Assembly (NCBI GenBank): GCA_027625915.1
Contig: JANTQA010000063.1
Span: 1,488,001 to 1,552,000, forward strand
Source: Anaeramoeba flamelloides
Lineage: Eukaryota > Metamonada > Anaeramoebidae
Length of the DNA stretch: 64,000 nt
Direction: 5' to 3'
Shown: piece by piece, positions 1 to 19,880 of the stretch
Layout: the number at the start of each line of letters is the position of its first letter
How positions within the stretch are numbered: the first letter of the stretch is position 1
The notes under the pieces: model-generated
The model's input: the letters and a program-made list of their open reading frames with translations, nothing else
Databases searched by the model: none
What the model was told of the DNA's origin: nothing
Program-made: the position numbers and the translations under genes

Positions 1-278
1 ACCCTTAAACATTTATATATGAATACTCAAGTTTCTTAGAGGTTGTTCAAAAAGTGTTTATAATTGATTAACAAAATTTTCTGGTATTTCCAATTTCTGG
101 ATATTTTCGAGGATCTTTGATAGATTCAATTTGGTCTTAATTAAAAAAAAAAAAAAACAATTTTCAATTCCAATTTCTGCTTTTTATTGAACTTATGTCG
201 AAAAATTATTTATAAGATACAATTTTTCCATGAGAAAAAAAAAAAATTAAATAAATCTTAGCACTATTAAAAAGAATT
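1..278. other. AT-rich leader, no gene seen
   Basis: No coding signal on either strand. It holds A and T homopolymer runs only. If the first exon proposed at 279 is right, this is the promoter and 5' untranslated region of the RCC1/BTB gene. I cannot point to a specific promoter element. Confidence 0.5.
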
Positions 279-3200
279 ATGGCTGATAAGGAAATTTCCA
301 ATCAAAATCAAAAAAAAAAAATTAAATATGTGAAATCAAGTGATGGCTTTAATACAAAGTAAACTCCTTTTCAGTCAAAGGGGCCCAGTTTTATTGAAGA
401 AATAGAATACATTCTATGAGTTTAATTCATGATTCTTCTCAAACTAAAATTTTCAATTTTTAGATCAAAATCATTTTTTCTCATTTTGTAAAATTTATTT
501 TTTTGTATTTTGCTTTTGTTGTTTTTTTAAAGATTAATTTATTTTTTCTTTTTTATTTTTTTTAAAAATGCCAATCGAATTTGAAAAAAAAATGTTTGAA
601 ACTCCAAATTAACATTTAGAAAAGTTAGGCTTTTTAGATTCTTTTAAAATTCGTACATTTACAAGTGAAAAATCTTATTGTCAACAATTTTAATTTCTTT
701 AAGAAATTGAGAATTTTGCACGAGACACTTCTAATGAAAAGATCCCAAAAAATTTTTTAACATTTTTTTTTATTTTGAAATTAATGGTTTGTTCAGGCTT
801 TTCTTTTATGATTTCGACTCTAATAAGAAGTTTATTGTTTCTCGTATTTCTAAACAATCCAAGTTTGGTTGATTCTTAAAAATAAAGTGACTTTTTCATT
901 TTTGGCTGGGCCACTTTGAGTGAAATGGAGTTTATTATCCCAAAGAATATTACAAAAAAAAAAAAATAAAAAAATATTTATCAATTTAAAAAGTCTTATA
1001 TTTCCCTTACTTTACCAAAATTGGAGTTTTGTGGAATAATTAATCAGAAACTAAAAAAGTAATTAAAATTTCACAAAATACAAATGAAAATATTCCACAC
1101 TTTTAAATCACCGTTAAACAAATAAAATTTAACAATTATTCGAAAGATAAATTAATTTGTATTTACAAATCCAGAAAAGATTAATCGAGTAATTTTTTTT
1201 ATTCATAAATTTCTTTTTTATTTCATAAAAAAAGATTTTGAAATAAATGGAATATCAAAATTAAAATTGTTGATGAATTTGGTTTTATATTTTGAATTGA
1301 AAAAAAAAAGAAAACAAAAAAAAGTTGAACCTACCTGATAGAAATAAAAATCTTTTTATTTTACAATTGATGATTTTTTTTTTTTTTTGAAAGGTAATCT
1401 TCACATTATTAATGTTGTCTTTCAATTTTAAACCACTTATAGTTTTTCTGTAGAAAGAAATTTTAATAATTGATATTAATTTTACATGAATTCCCAATTC
1501 TTAAACTTCAAAAGAATTCGATTGTTTCAATAAATTAATAATAATCAACAAATTCTAAATGAATTTATAAACAATAAAAAATTCATCATTTCCCAATTTA
1601 TTATTTGTAAAAAAAAGTTATTTTTTTTTTTGGAAATTTCAAAGTTTGGAAGAAGGAACATTAAATTTAAACAATACAACATATACTTTTCAAATTTTGT
1701 ATTCATTTTTTGACAAAATTCATATTTATACTGATGAAATGAAAATTTTATTTATAAATAGAAAGTTTGGAGGAACATTACAAGTTAGTAATTGCAAATG
1801 TTTTTCGAATTTACCATTCTAAATCCAAAAAAAAAAATGATGGAAATGGTTTTATAGATTTGTTTTTGATTCGATGAAAATTTTCAAAATTCTTATTTGA
1901 TAGTCCTTTTTATTTTTATTATTTTCAAAAAAATATTTTACTGAATGTGAAATCTTGAAAATAATTTGATTCTTTTAAGGGTATTTTTTTCGTAATTTTT
2001 TAACCTTTTTTTTTGATCACAAAATTTGTTTCCAAAAAATGTTTTTATTAATTAATTATCACATTAGACTTCAGAAATTATTGTATATTGATACCCTGGA
2101 AATTTAAGGAAAGGAATTAAAAAAATTCTTTTTTTGAAAATGACAAATAAAACTCAAAATTTTTTACGTTATAAGCAATTTAGCCAAAATATTTGAATAG
2201 TTTTATCTAATTAAAAATTATTCATGTTTTCGCAAATTTCATCATTGTATAAATGAAATAAAGAAAATATTTCTTATTTGTAAACCCCATTCCAAAAATT
2301 TGGACACACCCAAAATCAAAAATTGGCAAAAAAAAAACTCAATTTATTATATTTTTCCAAACGTAATATAAAACCACATTTAAGTTACATAGTATTAATA
2401 TTTTTATAAGTAATCATTTCCATCCAAATAAAAGAAAAACATATAAAATAAAAAAAAAAAAATCGGTTTGTCCAAAATTAGGAAACGAGCTGAACAAAAA
2501 ATGTATTGGTAAATTTGTTGAAATTTCACCAACAATTTTTGGTTGATCAATTGATAAGATACCATCGACCTATTGTATGTCATTTTCCAATTAAACAAAC
2601 TCAACACTAACCTTCTATCAACCATCAAAAAAAAAATTCCAGATCTAACCAAACAGATTAAGTAACTGGAAAAAACGAAATGAAAACAAAACAAAAAAGA
2701 TAAAAAATGAAATAGTTTGTAAAATCAAAATTATTTCAAAATTGAATGTAAAGTGTGGTATTGTTATTCTTTCAACAGTTTAAACCGTGTCCAAATTTTT
2801 TGGAATTTAGTTTAGTTTTGAAAATTATTATTTATAAATGTTTTATAATTTATTCATCAAATTATTTTTATTTTATTTTTTTTATACTTATTTTTTGAAA
2901 TTGAGTAACTTTTAATATTTTCTTTTTTATTTGTTCAAATAAAATTTATTTCTTAAATTTTCGTACTTGTAAACAAATATGAAAAATAAATATTAAACAA
3001 AAAATTCATTTTTGGTTTGTTGCTAAATATATTGAAAAATAAATATTAAAAATAATCAAATCAAAAATAATAAAAAATAAAAAGGAAGGCTTGGAGTAGA
3101 TAAACAGACAAATCAACACAAACCACTTCTTGTTGCGAAAAACGTAACAAAGGTATTTAGTGGAGCACACGGTTTGGGTTTGTTTTATATTACAAATGAT

Positions 3201-4352
3201 AACAAATTATTCACATCTGGAAGAAACGACGATGGGAAATTGGGATTAGACACTCAAGGCAAACATATTAAAACACCCGTGCAAGTTAAAAAACTACCTT
3301 GTGATGTATCTGATATTAAAATCATTCAAACTGGACAACACCATTCAATTTTATTAACAAAACAAGGAAAAGTTTATGCATCCGGAACCTCGAATGTTGT
3401 AGCAACAAGCGACAAGAAATCCGAATTCAATTTAATTTCAGCTTTAAAAGACAAAATTATTGTTAAACTGGCAATGGGAGAATATCATCAATTATTAATT
3501 TCCAATGAAAATGAATTGTATGGTTGGGGATTCCGTAACGCACCTTCAAATGAATATGACTCTTGGAAAATTCCCCGCAAAATAAAGTTTCCAAATTTAA
3601 CTTCAACTGCGTTAAATACTGTAGATATGTTTTGTGGGAGCAGAATCACTGTGATATATTCTAATTTGAACAATAATCTCTCTCAAGATTTCAAAAAATT
3701 CTTCGAAAATCGAAAGTTTACTGATTGTGTTCTTGGCAATGGAATCAAATGCAACAAATCAATTCTTCAATTTAGAACAAATAATACTAAAATTGAAACA
3801 ATCCAAGAAATTATGAAAGAAAAAACAAAAGAAGAAATAAATTCTTTTTTAAAATGGATTTATTATGATGAAATAGTCGATTTGGAGTTACTCGAAAATA
3901 TACTCAAATCATTGCAATTATCAATCGATTTAGAAGAAAATTCTCTTAACAAGGATTTATTAAAATTGTACAATGATCAAGACTCAACAGATTTCAATAT
4001 TTTAGTAAAAGATGATGATGATGACGAGGAGGAGGAAGAAGAAACTTATGAAGAAATCCCAGTACATAAAATCATTTTATGTGTTAGATCTGGATTATTT
4101 AGAGAAATGTTTGAAAATTTAAACGAAAACCAAACAACAAATTCCGTTAAGGATTATTCTGGCAAATCAATTGAAAGTTTAGAAATTTTAATCAAATATT
4201 TTTATACTGATAAAATCGAATTGACTGCTGATAATGACCCCATATTAGTTATTGAAGAATTAGAAGATTCAATAGAATACTACCAATTAAATGCAGATTC
4301 TAATTTAAAACACCAATTAAATAAATTGAAAATACAATATAAATTAAATTAA
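279..4352 (+). CDS. RCC1 and BTB domain protein, predicted two exons
   Basis: Proposed exons 279-358 and 3089-4352 (1344 nt, 447 residues). The second exon is secure. Its frame is open upstream of the TTG at 3174 as far as a stop at 3078-3080, and codes for the second half of an RCC1 blade (LGVDKQTNQHKP). The small first exon is inferred: its ATG frame ends in AA|GTAAAC (phase 2), and joining it to the acceptor AG at 3087-3088 gives DGFNTKLGVD, which completes the blade. RCC1-type repeats follow to about residue 230 (SGRNDDGKLGLD, YGWGF), then two BTB/POZ-like stretches at about 231-310 and 320-430. The second BTB is interrupted by an Asp/Glu run. In this family RCC1 blades form a propeller and BTB mediates dimerisation or cullin-3 binding; substrate or partner cannot be read here. 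The propeller is short (about three to four blades instead of seven), so more upstream exons or a reduced protein are both possible. Confidence 0.75.
359..3088 (+). other. Predicted 2.73 kb intron of the RCC1/BTB gene
   Basis: Donor GTAAAC at 359 and acceptor AG at 3087-3088, phase 2 on both sides. The interior shows no coding signal and contains TIR element E1 (2283-2812). If the first exon is wrong, this is simply the intergenic region upstream of a 5'-incomplete gene. Confidence 0.45.
2283..2812. mobile_element. TIR element E1 (MITE-like, 530 bp)
   Basis: Imperfect terminal inverted repeats run from AACCCCATTCCAAAAATTTG inward, with GTGTCCAAATTTTTTGGAAT near the right end. TA dinucleotides flank both sides (2281-2282, 2813-2814). 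A copy of nearly the same length is at 58551-59083 and a third, split by another element, at about 38008-39447. The interior blocks around GATAAGATACCATC and the CCAGATCTAAC region are shared between copies. It contains no convincing transposase frame, so it is best read as a non-autonomous Tc1/mariner-type element inside a predicted intron. Confidence 0.7.
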
Positions 4353-4417
4353 CTTTTTTTATTTAAAAGTACCTCTTCGATATATCTTTTCATTACACTT
4401 GATACAATTTATCTGCA

Positions 4418-4420
<3 letters not shown>

Positions 4421-4455
<35 letters not shown>
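4421..4455. repeat. (TA)n microsatellite
   Basis: An uninterrupted TA dinucleotide run about 70 bp after the stop codon of the RCC1/BTB gene. Similar runs occur at about 5434-5456, 58388-58427, 59219-59251 and 60629-60651. Confidence 0.9.
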
Positions 4456-4458
<3 letters not shown>

Positions 4459-4832
4459 TAATCAATTCAACATAAGTTATTGTTTAACTAATTTCATGAT
4501 TGGAAAAGTATTTCTAAGCAAAAAATAAATCTTTTTAGTACTAGATCTTTTTTGAATGAATTTTTAATTTTTGTATTTATTATTTAGACTTTTGCATTAA
4601 TTAGATGAAATGGAAAAAACATTTTTAATACATTTAAGTTTCAGATAAATTAGAAATTTTATTTTTTTAATGGAGTAAAACCTTAGACAATGTAATTTTT
4701 ACTTTTTTTGAAAAAAAATCACAAATACCAATTGTTCCCAAAAGTAAAACTAATTGATTCAAAGCGTTTAAACTTCTTGTTACATTTTTTTGAAAAAATT
4801 ACATATACCCATAAGATGTCGATTTTAACAAA

Positions 4833-5556
4833 AACTCTTTTTCAAACAAGAGTTCTCACCTCTCAAATCATCAATACTATTAAATTTGATTGTTAATAAG
4901 ATAATTACTTATTGGTGATTTTCATTTTAATTATTCATTTTTTCGTTTTTTTGTTTTTTTATTTATAGATATTGAACAGTTGAAAAATGAAAAAACAAGA
5001 TAAGAAGAAAAAAATTTGGAAATAATCCACCAGTATAAAAATTGAAACAGATTAAGTTTGGTTTCGAATGGGCTAGATATAGAAAAAAAAAAGGATCATT
5101 ATTGGATTGATGTCTGGAACAAAGAAAAATGAAAATAAAGAAAAAAAAACAATCACAACAAAATACCTAGATGAATTGCATTTTTATCTATTAAATGAGA
5201 CTTTAAAGAACAAAAGGTTGTGTTGTAAAGAATTATCAATAAAAAGTAAAGAAATTTTCCATCAATTCAACTTGTTCAACTTTTTTTATTGATTTTATAA
5301 TTGTTTTCCACCGAACAATTTACAAAACGAGATTTCCCATTTCAAATAAAAGGGAACATCAATTTTTATAAATATTTAATTTTAATTTTTATTGTTTTGT
5401 TTTATCAAGTATTAAATATTCTGTAGAGTGTTTTATATATATATATATATATATATTTTAAAGAGTTTTTATTTTTCAGAATGATACTAGAATTACTTTG
5501 ATTCAATTAAGAATAATTCTTGAAAATTTTTGTAACCTTTTATTTGAAAAAGAGTT
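4833..5556. mobile_element. TIR element A1 (724 bp, Tc1-like relic)
   Basis: Ends are inverted copies of AACTCTTTTTCAAA followed by a purine-rich AAAAG block; TA follows the right end (5557-5558). A second copy, 24397-25110, is alignable over its whole length (for example CATCAATACTATTAAATTTG near the left end). Both copies share a short reading frame (5107-5292 here) with NETLKNKRLCCKELSIKSKE, which weakly resembles the second helix-turn-helix of Tc1-type transposases. The family is therefore probably a shortened Tc1/mariner element. The A1 interior has a (TA)n expansion. Confidence 0.7.
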
Positions 5557-7547
5557 TATTTTGAAATCTTCAAAATTAGTTAAATAATTATTTCTTGGAT
5601 CTGACTTAAAATTCTTGTTTGACCTTTTAATTCAATCACATTTTACATACATTTTTTTTAATTTTTATATCTCATAGTTAACAATTATAAAAACAAAATC
5701 CTTACTCATGGTGATATTGTATATTAAACCCTTCTTTTAATATTTTTTGAAACAAATTTTAACCAAAAGAAATTATTATATAAGATTTAAAATTTAATAT
5801 TATCCCATATATTTGTAAAATAGAGGATAAATTTGATGGTTTGTTGAGATTCTTGAAATCTTCAAATCAGGAAAAAAGTAAAATTTGGATTTTAAATTGA
5901 AATTTTTCTAATCCCAATTTATTGTAAAAAAATTGATCTGTTACAAAATTCTGAAAATTTGAAATTATTTGTTTTGAGAATATGTTTGATCAATTTATTC
6001 TAATCGAAAATATATTAATTAATGAATTAATTAAATAATTAATACAGTAAGTTCTACCCCCCCGATACGCAAAATTACAATATAATTCAGGAACAAAAAA
6101 AAATCAAATCAAAATGTAAAATTCCGAATATAGTGCAATAATCTGTGAGAAAAAAAAAATTCTAAAAATACTATAAATTTAGATTTTTTTATGTCTTCAA
6201 TTTATTTGAAAATTTATGTTTTAAAAGTGGAAATGACTGTACATAAAGAAGAAAAGGTGTTGATAATTAATATTGATATGATATTTTTATATAAAGAACC
6301 TAATCACCTTCGGAAAGGAAATAATAATGAAGAAAATAAAGAAAAATTCATGAGATTTCAAGAATCTCTTAAAAAAAAAATTTGACTAGAGAATTGGAAT
6401 TTTTGATCAATAAACTAATAAAGAAAAAAATTTCAAAGATAATCAACTGGAATTTTTTTTGCTAATTGTGAAAACATAATTAAAACACTTTTAATTTAGA
6501 ATTGAATGAACAGTATCGTGTTGAAATTTGAATTTATAAAGGTTAAAAAAATATATATAGTCTGTTTTTGATCATATAAGATTTACCCAAAATAGATTTG
6601 TTATTAAAATAAGACCTATCTTGGAATACTACAATTTTTCGAAGCATAAAGAAGTATTTATTTTTTTTTTTGAATAATTTTTTTGGAAAACGCACTCTTA
6701 CAATTTCCAATTCTAAAGGACAAAAAGTTGTTTAGCTTAGGGTTAGACTGGAAAATAGTATTTATTGGTTTTTTTTTGAAGTAAAATTTTTTATTTAAAA
6801 AATTAAATCTTTAACAGACAAAAGGTATTTTGTACTAATCTTCATTAATTCGATTTACTTTTTGAGATTATTTATTACCAAGTGAGTTTAAAAAATTACA
6901 AATAAATTTTGGAAATACAACCATTTGTAACTTGAATGCTTGGTAGTAGTTAGATTTTATCTTTTTTTGATTGATTGAAGAAAATAACAAAAAAAAAAAA
7001 ATTATTTTCTTAACTCATAGAAAGAATAGTTTAATTCCAATTTTGGCTTTAAAATTGTTTTGTTTTGGTGGTGTATGTTTCACTGGGTACAGCAGTATAG
7101 GGGGTTGTATTTTTTCAAGAAAAAAATTCAAATGAAATTTCTACTTTTCCAAAAAAATAAAATAGTTTTCTTTATGTGTTCAAATTCTCAAGAAAAACAA
7201 GCTACTTTTATATTCTTTGGACTGATCTTTAAATTTATTTGAATAAGTAACGAAAAAATAATAAAACGTTGAAAATATTTTTATTTTTTTTTTAAATTTT
7301 TTACAAAAGATTCTGGGGGTTTGTTGAATCAAAATAGTGAATCAAGATCTGTTTTTAACAATATTCTAATTAAATTTAGATGTTTATATCCATTAAAACA
7401 ATTTTTTTTTAAAAAAAACATTATTACCCGTATATTAAGATATATAATTAGCACAAAATAGAAAAAACAGACTTTGATTTTATTTTCAAATTTCATTTTG
7501 TAGGCAAAATTAATAAACATTTTTAAATTTTATCTATTCAATTGAAT

Positions 7548-15416
<7,869 letters not shown>

Positions 15417-17772
15417 TTTTTTGTATCACTTGAAATTGTTTGGAAAGAGAGATTATTTCAAAAAATGAAAGAGATCCATTTGAAAATGTGAGAACTTTGA
15501 TATTTCATATGTAAAAAGTCCTCAGTTCGAAAACTGAATTTACTATTTATAGGATTTGTACTAGTGGGAAAATTACAAAAAAGAATTTTTTCAAAGTGTT
15601 GAAAGTATATCATTTTACTTTGAAAGTGATCACTTTCCGAATAATGGAATCTTAGATTTGAACACAAGTGAATTATTTTCTATTTTTTCAAGGTTTAAAA
15701 ATGTAACATCTCTGAAAACCCTTTTCTCAATTACCTGGATATTAGGTTTGTAAATTAATTATAGACATTTTTTTGATACATCAGTATAGTCTTTAAATGA
15801 TCCTTTTGTTGTTTCATTTGAAAATGCTTCAGTAAAATAGATAATTAATTAATTATATTTTAATTAGATTTATTGTTAAGGTAGTGTCTGAAAAACATTG
15901 TGTTGTGCCCAAAAAAACCTCTTTTGGAACCATAAAAAAAGTATTTTAAAATAAAAGATCCTTTTTTTATCCAGGTTCTCAATACAAGAATTAATCCAGT
16001 ATATAATAAAAGACACAAGCACAAATAATTTTTGAAGGTTAACCCTATGATCTTTTATGAATTTTTTTTATTATGAATTGATATTTGTCAAAAATTTTTG
16101 ATAATTTTTTTTAATATTTCAAATTTTATCTTTTATTGAAAAATTTTCTTAGAATTGTATCTATTTTCTAAGAATAAATTTCACATCTAATTCTTCATTT
16201 ATAGAATTTTATTTCTTATTTTTTTGAACTTTACTTATTTTATTTCTGTACTAACCTATTCTCCTTTCTTTTTTCTTTCTGTTTATTATTGAAGAATGAG
16301 AGAAAATTATTCTATAAAAGGAAAATGCAATTTTAAATAAAGTAATCAAAAAAGATGGTGATTTTGATTCAAATTCGCTTAAAATCCATCTGGAAATGGA
16401 TTCTTGTAACTTGGGGATATCTAACCATTATGGTTGTTTTATATTGGGATTCAATTTTTGAAATTTTATGAACATCATTAGTTGTGATTAAAAATTTATG
16501 ATTGATCCTTTATATTTCTCAATAAATAATAATTATCATAAAACAAAAAAAAACTGAAATCGTTTCAATTGACTGGAATATTCTGAATAACTTTTCTTTG
16601 TATTCTATAATATAGATTTAAAAAAATAGTAACTTCTCTTTTTTTCTTTTTCTCTTTTTTTAGTTTGAAAACAAAATTATTAATTATTTCTTCACATAAG
16701 AAAAGTAGGTGGTTATTCTTTCCTTAAAAATAAATCAATCAAAATAAAAGAATCAATATAATAGATAATATTTTTTTTTCTTTCTTTTTACTTTTTAAAA
16801 CTTGATTTTTTTTATTATATTTTGAAGTCTTTCCTTTTTTTTTAATTATTAATTTTACCTTACAGTTGAAATGAACAAAATATTTTATAAACGGAAAGTT
16901 CAAGTTTCAATAGAAAATTGCTAAAATAGTTGTGATTTTGATTCAGTTTCAATTTAAATTTCATCTGGAAATGGATTCTTGTATTTGGGGAATTCTGATG
17001 AATATTGGTACTCTTATTACCAAGATTCAATTTTTGAAATTATTATAACATTATTGATGGTGATTAAAAAAATAATGATCCTTTATTTTATAAATGAATA
17101 ATTATTATAAAACAAAAAAAAACTGAAATCGTTTCAATTGGTTGTAAGGTTCTGAACAACTTTTCTTTGTATTCAAAACTGAATATTTAAAAAAATAGTT
17201 ACTTCTCTTTTTTTCTTTTTCTCATTTTTTAGTTTGAAAATAAAAATTATTAATTATTTCTTCACTTAAGAGAAATAGGTTGATTATTCTTTCCTTAAAA
17301 ATAAATCAATCAAAATAAAAGAATCAGTGTAATGGATAATTTTCAAAAAATAAAAAAAAACAAGGAAATTATTTAAAATTAAAAATATCATGTATAATAG
17401 ATTTATTAAGTTTCGTTTAATATTTTATTTTATTTTTTCTTTGATTGATTTGTCTCTAAATATAAACCCAACTCGGAAACATTCATTATTTCGGTATTTA
17501 TATAAATATCACAGTAAAACGTTAATAATTACTCCTGTGAAAAAAAAAAAGAAAAAAAAAAATAATTATTTCAAATTTATCTAATGTTGCCATTTTAAAA
17601 ATTGTGATATAAAAGCTTTCAAAAGTCACTATAAAACAGTCAACAAACTTCAATAAAACTATTTTCAGTTGATTAATAAAAACTTTTTTTTAGTCACATT
17701 TTTTTAAAATGGCTTTAAAATGGCTCAAATATAATTGATTCAGTCTTGATGAATTTCTGATTTGATTAACAA
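15417..17772. other. Intergenic region with a tandem duplication
   Basis: Lies between the 5' end of the capping-like gene and the 3' end of the GCKR-like gene, both on the minus strand. The first 800 bp or so would include the capping-gene promoter, with no element I can identify. The second half is the tandem duplication at 16203-17341. No gene is seen. Confidence 0.5.
16203..17341 (+). repeat. Tandem duplication of a ~570 bp unit
   Basis: Two direct copies are offset by about 570 bp. Shared landmarks include CATCTGGAAATGGATTCTTG (copies near 16389 and 16971), AACTGAAATCGTTTCAATTG and ATAAATCAATCAAAATAAAA. Copies differ by many substitutions and small indels, so the duplication is not recent. 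Neither copy has a coding frame or end repeats. The outer edges are approximate. Confidence 0.75.
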
Positions 17773-19695
17773 TTATTTTAATAATTTTTCAATTGCATTT
17801 CTAATGATTCTTTCATTTTCTAGCAATTCTATTGCTTGTCCAACTGGCATCTTTGGGCGAATTGATAATACGATTGCTGTTGGTACAACTTTTTCTTTTT
17901 GGATGGCAACTTTTAAATGATTGGAAACCGGTGTATCGAATAATTGCTTTTCTTCGAGTTGTTTTTTGTTTTCCAAATTGTATATTGCCCTTAGCAAAGC
18001 AATTTTAGCATTTTCAAAGGAGACATTTGATAATTGTTGAATAATGTTAATTGCTCTAAAAAATAATTTGTTATTGCTTACTTTGAGGTTGATCATTCGG
18101 TTCCGGAATACTGTGCCTATTCGTATATGTGCGCCGGTTGTTATTGCATTTACAATTAATTTAAAACTAAAATCGGAATAAGAAAGGGTTTTATAATTGT
18201 CAATCATATCTAGCGAAGGGAATGCAAACTTGAGTAACAAATCATCCCCCCATTTGAATTGTTCGTTTTCAATTAACTTTGGAAATTTTGTTGATGAATA
18301 GCATAAGATGCCAGCGATCTTAAATTCCAATTGGTTTTCGATTCTGTATTTTTGGACCTGAGTCAAGAATTCTGCAATTTCGCCCTTTTGGAATTGATCA
18401 TTGATGCCAAGGAAAATCAATAAATCGTTTGATTGAAGGATCGGTAAAAAGGATTTTTTAAATTCCTGTAGTGAATTTTTCATAAACGGGTTATTTGGAT
18501 ATATTTGTTCCATATCGCCTTCCTGGTTATTCATTCGTTTCCAACCAAATGGCATGAAGCAACGGATACTTTCAGGGCTTGCGCCAAATGTGGGTGGGCA
18601 TTCTGAAGCATCAATCAATCCAATAATGCCTGCATTGCTTTCCCCAATATAATAGACGTGCCCTTTTTCGCCATTTTTGGGATCCTTTTGTAGGGCTAAT
18701 TCAGCTAGGTGTATAACTTTATGCAAATCGTTTGATTGCAAATAGGTGCCCCTGAAGACACTTTCAAATTGTAATAAGATCTTTAAGCATATTTCCTTGT
18801 TGCTATTACCCTCAAGGTCATTCATTTTTGGCATCAAATTATGGTTCACATTTAGTGATGGCGTTAAATTATATGCCTTGCAGATCGCCGCAGTGAAAAG
18901 CGTGTCAAGAAGAATTTTTGTAATCGATCCAGACTTCATTCTTGTAGAGCCTGTAACGGGTTCTGGCCCACAAATTGGGTTTAGTATATGGAGATTTTGG
19001 CAGTTCTGCTGTACTTGACTGAGCGCCTCTTTGAAGCTATAATCCCACCCTTCAATTTTTGTGTTTCGAGACATCGAAACAGGATTAAAGCCCATTAAAA
19101 CAGGAGTTGTGTTTTCGTTTTTGGAACAATACAGCAGTTGGCCTGCTACATAAGGCGCCGACATCCCGCAAGTGATCCCAATGTAAAGTACCTTTTTTGC
19201 ATTTTTTGTGATTTCTTTCAAATCTTTAACACCTAATTGCGGGTTGTCTTCTTGGCCTTCTCTTGATTTTAGCAGTGCTGAATCGCCTCCTGAAATTAAG
19301 TATTTGAAAAAATCTTTGTCTTTTTCTTCTTCTTCTTCTTCTTCTTCTTTTTGTTTTTCTTCTTTTTGTTTTTGTTTTTTGTTTCTTTTTCTTAATTTTG
19401 AAATCATGCAATTGAAATTACGACTAACAAAATAAGCAAGCCTACCACTTGTACCACAGCCACTAAGAACTACTAAGCCTTCATTGTTACTTGATAGTAT
19501 TGATGAAACTTCATCAACCAAGGAGCCTAATGTGTCGATAATCCTTTTATCATACAAAGATTCATAATTCAAATATCCATTAAATATTTGGCTGTCTGTC
19601 GCCCGTAAAGACCTTGTGATTTCTAAGCAATTGTAAGTATCAATTTCTTGAGTTAGTGTGTTTGGAAGTTCAGTAATTCGTGGAACTGTTGTCAT
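17773..19695 (-). CDS. GCKR/MurQ-like double SIS-domain protein
   Basis: One exon of 640 residues, ATG to TAA. The order of blocks matches glucokinase regulatory protein (GKRP) from end to end: NTLTQEID near the start, LVVLSGCGTSGRLA (SIS 1, about 77-90), GGDSALLKSREGQED (136-150), GFNPVSMSRN, GPEPVTGSTRMKSGS (243-257), SIS 2 with HVYYIGESNAGIIGLIDASE (346-365), and a C-terminal all-helical lid with STG-like TTGAHIRIG and LRAIYNLE. GKRP binds glucokinase and phosphosugars; its bacterial relative MurQ cleaves the lactyl ether of MurNAc-6-phosphate. Both MurQ catalytic glutamates have counterparts here (Glu149 and Glu365). A Lys/Glu insertion (about 101-128) splits SIS 1. Base composition is less AT-biased than its neighbours. 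Function could be etherase, phosphosugar sensor or hexokinase regulator. Confidence 0.92.
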   Translation of the reverse strand: MTTVPRITELPNTLTQEIDTYNCLEITRSLRATDSQIFNGYLNYESLYDKRIIDTLGSLVDEVSSILSSNNEGLVVLSGCGTSGRLAYFVSRNFNCMISKLRKRNKKQKQKEEKQKEEEEEEEEKDKDFFKYLISGGDSALLKSREGQEDNPQLGVKDLKEITKNAKKVLYIGITCGMSAPYVAGQLLYCSKNENTTPVLMGFNPVSMSRNTKIEGWDYSFKEALSQVQQNCQNLHILNPICGPEPVTGSTRMKSGSITKILLDTLFTAAICKAYNLTPSLNVNHNLMPKMNDLEGNSNKEICLKILLQFESVFRGTYLQSNDLHKVIHLAELALQKDPKNGEKGHVYYIGESNAGIIGLIDASECPPTFGASPESIRCFMPFGWKRMNNQEGDMEQIYPNNPFMKNSLQEFKKSFLPILQSNDLLIFLGINDQFQKGEIAEFLTQVQKYRIENQLEFKIAGILCYSSTKFPKLIENEQFKWGDDLLLKFAFPSLDMIDNYKTLSYSDFSFKLIVNAITTGAHIRIGTVFRNRMINLKVSNNKLFFRAINIIQQLSNVSFENAKIALLRAIYNLENKKQLEEKQLFDTPVSNHLKVAIQKEKVVPTAIVLSIRPKMPVGQAIELLENERIIRNAIEKLLK

Positions 19696-19880
19696 TTATT
19701 AATCGCAACAAAGTGTAAAAAAATGACAAAGATTACTAATTCCTTTATAAAGAATATTCTCTGAATTTCAAACCAGATGGTATTTTTTTCTTCTCGGGCA
19801 ACGTTTGAACTAAATATTTCCAATTTGTTTTTTAAACAAAGAAAAAATTTTTTTCATCTTTTTTTTTTATTGAAATAAGG

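Larger units (their letters stand above)
4353..7547. other. Intergenic region between convergent genes
   Basis: Lies between the 3' ends of the RCC1/BTB gene (+) and the capping-like gene (-). It holds a (TA)n run at 4421-4455 and repeat element A1 at 4833-5556. Open frames around 6191-6385 and 7060-7242 are low-complexity and match no family I recognise. Nothing else is seen. Confidence 0.5.
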
